64,000 nucleotides of DNA from Buxus sempervirens (lineage: Eukaryota; Streptophyta; Magnoliopsida; Buxales; Buxaceae), in contig OX387195.1 in NCBI GenBank assembly GCA_947561395.2, positions 3,175,828-3,239,827 on the forward strand, written 5' to 3'. Numbering within the stretch: position 1 is the first letter of the stretch; every line of letters starts with the position of its first letter. The notes beneath the pieces are model-generated. The model saw nothing but the letters and a program-made list of their open reading frames with translations, was not told the origin of the DNA and made no database searches. A program made the position numbers and the translations under genes. Positions 58,251 to 64,000 of this stretch are shown here, piece by piece.

Positions 58251-59432
58251 TTAACCACTGCTGTTGCCGTTGCCACTACCATTGCCACTACCACTAGCAC
58301 TTGCAAATTGCCTTAACAAGAAACTCTTTTTCTTATCATTTGGATAAGTCATGAATGCTCTCGCCTTGACCAGATCAACAAGCAATAACTCAAAGGCAAA
58401 AGCTACTGCATCTTGAGGCATCTCCTCAATCTCTTGAAGAACTTGAAACAATACATTAGAATCGGGTGGAGCATTTTTTTCCACCAATGCAGCTTTCACC
58501 TCGATTGCAGAAGCCATTCGATTCACACTTGAGGCAACTTCAGACATTGCATTCACATATGCTTGTGCACTATTGCGTTTCCCATGTTGTCCGGGAGGAG
58601 CAGGAGTAGAAGTTGCACTTCTATCACTAGCAATTACAGGTGAACACCTAGGTATCTGTGTGCTACTTTCTGGAGTTCGAGCGTCACCCCTTGGCATCTG
58701 GAAATTGTTATTTGTAGCTTCAAGTGATGGCTCAACATCATCACGATCATCCATATCATCTTGGTCAATAGTAGCTTCCCTTGGCGCATCTAATGGGGTA
58801 AAATCATCTTCACCTACACCAAATTCTTGACTTGCATTGATATCTGGCGCGCCCCCCCCCCCCCCCCCCCCCCGACACCACTGACTCGTTGCAGCATTGG
58901 CTCCACATACAACAGTTAATTCTTCCATTAACTCAATGGGCTTATGACGTAGATTCTTCACCTTTGGATTTGCCTATAAAATAGCAATAAGAATCAAAAT
59001 AAAGAAAAAGAATATAAATATAAATATAAAGCATTTAAATTAGAAGTCAGCCATGTTTACATACCACAAGCTTTCCCAAACTTCATCTGTACATTGTACA
59101 GTCTTGCTAATTGAATTCCATGTAAAACCACTTGTATTCAGCATTTGCTCAATCAATCTATGTCTCATCTTTATGGTCTTCAAGCAATTGATAACATTGT
59201 CCTTATTGATATTCATATTAAAGTGTGCATTGATGATTTGAGCAACTTGCACATATGATGAGTCCTTAAACCCTTTGTCACACTTCAATCTTTCATTTGC
59301 CTTCATATACAGTGATTCAATGAGGCAAGTATCATGTTCAGGTGACCACATAATATCCTTTCCCTTTCTTTTAGAAGATGGTGCTTCACTTGGATTTATA
59401 AATTGATCTATCCTGTATATATATACATACAT
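58251..59432 (-). CDS. Myb/SANT-like protein of a PIF/Harbinger transposon, two exons
   Basis: Exons on minus: 59432-59061 and 58973-58251, joined at TAT|GTAAAC and TTTATAG|GCA in phase 0, giving 364 residues. The N-terminal Myb/SANT-like domain (about 25-120) has the family marks MWSPEHDTCLIESL, DKGFKDSSYVQVAQII, then a basic stretch KTIKMRHRLIEQM and TDEVWESL. The C-terminal half is acidic/Ser-rich and ends in a Gly/Ser/Asn-rich tail. In PIF/Harbinger elements such proteins bind the ends and work with the transposase. A 22-nt C run (58852-58873) encodes about seven Gly and is likely to vary. No stop or frameshift. The start is uncertain: TATATATACAG just inside the frame could be a 3' splice site with another exon upstream. 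Confidence 0.75.
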
Positions 59433-59603
59433 GAATAGTAAAACAAAATTTCATTATATATCATTCACAAGAAAGAGAAACAATAGCACAAACCAATTCA
59501 CAGTCAAAATTTCAACAACACCGTAACATTCATTTAAAACAAGGTCAAAATACAACTTTCGATACAATATAACACCAAAAAAAAAACCTTCATATCTATT
59601 ACA

Positions 59604-60945
59604 TTAATGATGCGAAATATTGAAATCAGCCCACATGGAGTTCATTATCTCTTCCCTAATTCTCTTTCCTTCCCTTGCATCATTGATTCTAGAAAGTTGT
59701 GGTGGATTGTAATCTAGAATAGTGGCACGTTGTTATAATTCCATATCAACTAATTCCAATTCGGGATCAACCTGCATCCATCCTCTAATATGATTATGGA
59801 TAATACAACAAGCTACCACTAAATCAACTTGGACTTTCCAACCAAAATCTGGCTCATCCCCCAAGATTGCAAAGCGTTTCTTCAACACACCGAAGGCACG
59901 TTCAATTGCATTTCGTAATGATGAATGCCTATGATTAAATAATTCTTTTGGTGTAGTAGGCGTGCAGCCTCGGATTTCATTAAGGTGATACCTTGTACTT
60001 CAAAACGGTGCAATGAAATGTTGCAACAAAGGAAATCCAACATCAACAAGATAATATTTACCTATAAGCAGTCAAAGACAACTATAAGTTATTCAGGAAT
60101 AATAAAAATAAAAATCTATTTTCTATGTTAAAAGTTAAATATACCTGGAGGGCATGTAATCTTATATCCTCTGGAAAGTGCACATTCCAATATCCTAGAA
60201 TCTGATGCTGAACCCTCCCATCCAGAAATTACATATGTAAATTTTAGGTCAAATGAGCATGCTGCTAGGACATTTTGTGAAGGCCATTTTTTTCGACCAC
60301 GAAAGCGTGGTAAAAATTCTTCAGATATCTTCACAGGGATATGAGTCCCATCTAGTGCACCAATACAATCCTACCAATTAAAAAGATTGAATTCATTAAC
60401 TTACTTTTAAATTGTATGACAACTAATCTTAATCACATAAAGTTTAAACATACCTTGAAGTATGGAAACATCCTTAGATTATCTCGGATTTCTTGCCGTG
60501 TTTTTGTTCCAGGAGGTTTTATAAAATGATCATGCATCCCAATAATGGCATACATGACCATATTGAAATAACGACTAATTGTTTCACCAGACCGGCGAAA
60601 ATAACACTTCATGCTATGATTTTTCACATTGTGAGAAATTATACGTAAGAAAATTGCCACTTGCTCTGATACTTCACAATGTATAGTATCATGGAGCGTA
60701 CCATTTGCCTTTAGAATATAAACTAATCTATCAAAGCATTCAATATTCATGCGTAATAGATTATAACAATGTTGCTCACTCTGTAACATGGATTTTGTAA
60801 ATTCTCTATTTGTTAAGTAACAATTTTGGGGTGGTGACTTGTCCAAGTACTGTAAATAATATCTGCCAGCCATACTTAATACGGACACTGCACTTGCCAC
60901 TCCAATGCAAGCAATCTCATCTTCAAAATCACTATCAATATTCAT
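59604..60945 (-). pseudogene. PIF/Harbinger transposase with intact DDE but two stop codons
   Basis: Three exons on minus: 60945-60454, 60370-60145 and 60061-59604, with GT-AG introns in phases 0 and 1. Together they are 1,176 bp, 391 codons plus stop, a usual length for a HARBI1-type (DDE_Tnp_4) nuclease. The acidic triad is visible: Asp in ALDGTHIPVK (exon 2), Asp in YYLVDVGFP and Glu in NAIERAFGVLKKRF (exon 3). TGA at 60002-60000 replaces the Arg codon of ...APF-R-STRYHLNE (CGA to TGA). TAA at 59735-59733 replaces a Gln codon near the C-terminus. Translation would stop between the second Asp and the Glu, so no active enzyme is expected. It lies 171 bp upstream of the Myb-like gene on the same strand. 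Confidence 0.9.
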
Positions 60946-63203
60946 CTACAATAAAAAAAAAGGGATAGGAAAATAAAAGAGAGAAATGATATAAGCCATT
61001 ACACTTATGACTTAGCTAAAATACAATACAAATAAAGAAAAATACATAAATAGATGTACACAACTTTACAATCTTATAACATATAAATAAACAACATATA
61101 AAGATCCCCAGTGTGATGTGAAGTTCAAATATAACTTCTAAATCTCTCAAGTATCACACCTCTAAAAGCAAAACATGCTACATTGACAACAAAAGAAAGG
61201 AAAAGAGGACATTCATGCATCATTCCTATGTCCTAATTTAGGAGCAACCAACAAAACGTTAAAATCTGTAAGTTTGGATCTAAAAAAGATACAATGGTCC
61301 CTATATCATCCAACTAAATTAGATCTAAGAAAAAAAAAAAAAAAAGAACTACAAAAAACTAAGATGAAGAATAAACTGTGCTTTTCAACAATTTTTATCA
61401 AAATATTAACAGTCATTTTATAAATCAGATATCAGATATATTTGAGCTATTTCAAATTAATCATCAACCTTTGCAGATCTTTAAGCAGAGACATTAAATT
61501 TCACATACAACCCTCACCTTCAATGCAATGCACCCGATGACCAGAACAATTTTGCAACTGTTGCGTTTAAGATAGACTAGCGGAGTGCATGTGCAGTACT
61601 ACACTTGTGTTGTTTGGAAGTGGGACCCGAGTGGGTGGGAAAAGTTTGGAACCATCTCAGTCTAAAATTGACAAAGAAAGTAAGCATTTTTACAAAAGCA
61701 TTAGCTGAAATGTATCATAGAAGAAGAAAAACTATAATTGAGACAATTGAATTGAAAATATTTAACATAAAGAAAAAGAAAAAGGAAGAGGAGGGATTTA
61801 ATACCCAATTAACAATCTCTTTTCTAGGTTATTGTATGTAGCCAAGCTCGTCAACATTCCAAGAAATGAAAAGGCAAAACATAGGACCTGGTTATCAGCA
61901 AGGACTGATATAGAAAATTGAATAACTTATGACAAATGTCACAAATGAATTTGTTTTTGGGCAGATGTTACAACGATGCAAGTTTATGTAATAAGGACGT
62001 TAGTTTCTTTTCGTATCCCAATGCCTTTGAACCTGTATGCACCAGGTTAAGAAAAACTTAATTAAAATAAATTAGACAGTACCTTTATGGACACACTAAA
62101 GACGATGGGTTATAAATTCTTCGATGCATAGTTACCATTTGCTCTAATTTCTCATTTGCAATAAGGAACAATCAAAAATGTCAAAGGTATCAAAATATGG
62201 AACTTTGATTAAAAAACAAAGCATACATGGATCAAAAAAGCATGATGAAATCGAAAAGGTGATATATTATGAGAGATACTCAATACTAAAAATACAAATA
62301 TGATGTTTTTTGATAATAAAAAAATAGCAGCCATGTTACAGGAATTCCACACTAAATGAACAAAGCTCATGCACAGATTCAAAGGACGCATAATCTCTAA
62401 AATAATATCAATCTAAAGAATTTAATTATTCAAACAAATCATGGTGATAATCAGTAATAAAGATCGAAGATTGAACCAGAGACTTTGACAACTCAGATAT
62501 AGGCAAGAGTCAACCAAAATGAACTCAAATTTTTTGGCAAGATGTATTGAAAGTCCAAGATTCTATTTCTGCAGTGAAGAAACAAAGAAGTAGACTTTTT
62601 TCACTCTTACGTATTCCAAAAGACAATATGAAAAAATCTATAAAATAATGGAAGATCTAATGTGTTTACTACAATGAAATTACAAAAAGTATATATTAGA
62701 TTTATTATTATGAGATGAAGGAATTACAAAGTGAGCATGATAGACCATATGTATCTGGCCACCATGCTTCACTACCCCTAGATAACAAAGCAGATAGATA
62801 AATTAGAAAATTTCAACTTAAAAAATGTAAGATAAACAAAACATTTCAATAAAGGAGGATGTCAAAGAACGTTAAAATAAATAACTAACTGAAAACAAAA
62901 ACAATGCCAGTCAGTGAATGGTAAGGTAAATCACAAAGTCTGTTATGGTATTTTTAGGATTTTTTTTGCAAGACAACGTCCCATCATTCAACAGCATTTA
63001 TGCATTAGATACATAATAACATGAGTGGAACCAAATAGAAAATAACACATAGAGCTATTCTTCATCAACCCAAACTGAGAAGGTTAAAAATGTGTGATAA
63101 ATTTCTCAGATATTACTGTAAAAAAAAAGAAAGATTTGATATCAAAACTAAAATAGCAGCAGTTGTTAATTACCTAAACATAATGAAACAAACCAGTTAT
63201 GAC
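60946..63203. other. AT-rich DNA flanking the transposon, no gene seen
   Basis: Probably starts with the 5' leader and end of the PIF/Harbinger element, but no inverted end was recognised. A GTGCATGTGCAGTACTACAC box at about 61586 resembles the ACGTGCAGTAGTGC boxes of the foldback family. Chance frames only, for example 61605-61841. Confidence 0.4.
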
Positions 63204-63210
63204 GTTATAT

Positions 63211-63318
63211 GCCATGGATTTGAGAATTGGCCAGTAGCGAGTCGTACACCGGCCACGGCGAGTACAACTCTGTACCAACACAGCTGGAACGGTAGCTGGT
63301 ACCACGAATTTAAACCTT
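63211..63318. mobile_element. 108-bp GC-rich MITE, 7-bp duplication
   Basis: It is flanked by GTTATAT at 63204-63210 and 63319-63325. The left end CATGGATTTGAGAATTGGCC mirrors the right end, reversed CAAGGTTTAAATTCGTGGTACC. Ends resemble those of the element at 53984-54359. It interrupts a chance reading frame. Confidence 0.6.
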
Positions 63319-63325
63319 GTTATAT

Positions 63326-64000
63326 TTGTCCAGACCACAACAAAACAAACCATTTAAAACAATATATGGCTTTCATACAAATATACAGGACAAAACAAAA
63401 CATAATGCATGCTTTCTTCGCATCAAAACAAATGGACACCTCATTTTTATTATTATTATTTTTTTCTGATGGTTAATGGAACTTCATTAAGATCAAAATG
63501 GAAAGTTATAAGGCCCATGAGAAATGATCAAGAAAAGAAGAACAGGAGATAAAGAAAAAAAAACAAACATTTGAAATGCAAAATAAGACAACAAAACCTA
63601 AAACTGATCCATGTATACCACATTAGACCTGTCTCGAATCAAACCAGAAAAACCTCATTATAGCATCTGAAATGGACACCCCGCTATAGCAGCAGATACC
63701 CTAGACTCAAGCGTTTACAGGAGATCTAACAATTAAGTTCTTAAACCCATACCCACTTATTCTGACCATGAAAAACAGAGAAGCATAAAAAACTGGAAGA
63801 AGCTCCATGGCACCATCTTCGTAACCTTGCTGAATCATTCCCAATGACTTTCTAGGCTTCAGTCAGGTATCATTTATGTTATTGAGACACAAAGCATAGC
63901 TCTTAGGTTGTTATATGGTCATAAATTTAGGCATTCTAAAACAAAGCATAAACATTCAATATTATTCATGTTCTCCTCGTTGCAAAGGCAACATTGCAAG
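63326..64000. other. No gene seen
   Basis: AT-rich DNA to the end of the window, with no domain-bearing frame on either strand. Confidence 0.4.

Noticed and set aside
58573..58830. Plus-strand frame of 85 codons
   Set aside because: Antisense shadow of the Myb-like second exon.
63090..63476. 128-codon plus-strand frame
   Set aside because: Interrupted by a 108-bp MITE with target duplications; composition is not protein-like.

Overview
The window is nuclear DNA from a flowering plant, probably a eudicot with a repeat-rich genome. The evidence is GT-AG introns, an ITN1-type ankyrin/PGG membrane protein, a plant GH28 polygalacturonase, primer sites matching plant initiator tRNA-Met, and a large load of Ty3/gypsy LTRs, MITEs and a PIF/Harbinger element. 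I saw no tRNA, rRNA, CRISPR array or bacterial-type gene. The species cannot be named from this sequence.

Layout. Positions 1-43230 are almost entirely retrotransposon debris. They start with decayed coding relics and two minisatellites (103-bp and 51-bp units), then two broken gag genes and one element that still has primer site, gag, polypurine tract and 3' LTR but has lost pol. After that comes a series of solo LTRs. I could delimit seven by TG...CA ends, six with perfect 5-bp target-site duplications: 17393-26104 (TCTAG), which carries 20376-23284 (CGTCT) and 23574-25984 (CTTGC) inside it; 28190-31181 (GTGAA) inside an older LTR ending at 31649; 36208-38810 (TTGAC) inside the reverse LTR 32891-38848; and 40002-43227 (ATTGT). 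A further one, 13406-16066, has duplication TATGC but a worn end. The LTRs fall into two lineages: one starting TGTAAAACC/TGTGAAACC and ending (G)TTACA/CTACA/GTGACA with a tRNA-Met primer site (Del/Tekay-like), and one starting TGTAAGCACC or TGTCAGCAC (probably Tat-like).

Positions 43560-53400 are the gene-bearing island. A 0.9-kb foldback element lies about 300 bp upstream of a four-exon polygalacturonase gene (44771-46234, +). It is convergent with a three-exon ankyrin/PGG gene (47012-52089, -), whose second intron carries a 111-bp palindromic MITE.

Positions 53480-58250 hold short DNA transposons: members of a palindromic MITE family with 9-11-bp duplications, and a GC-rich element with a 7-bp duplication. 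Positions 58251-60945 (-) hold the two genes of a PIF/Harbinger transposon: a transposase with an intact DDE triad but two internal stop codons, and an apparently open Myb/SANT-like partner. The remainder to 64000 is AT-rich with one more small MITE.

The most unexpected signal is a short hairpin conserved near the 3' end of seven diverged LTRs. The stem is kept by compensatory changes, the loop is often UUCG or GUAA, and it is usually followed by a pyrimidine tract and TTTTCAG.
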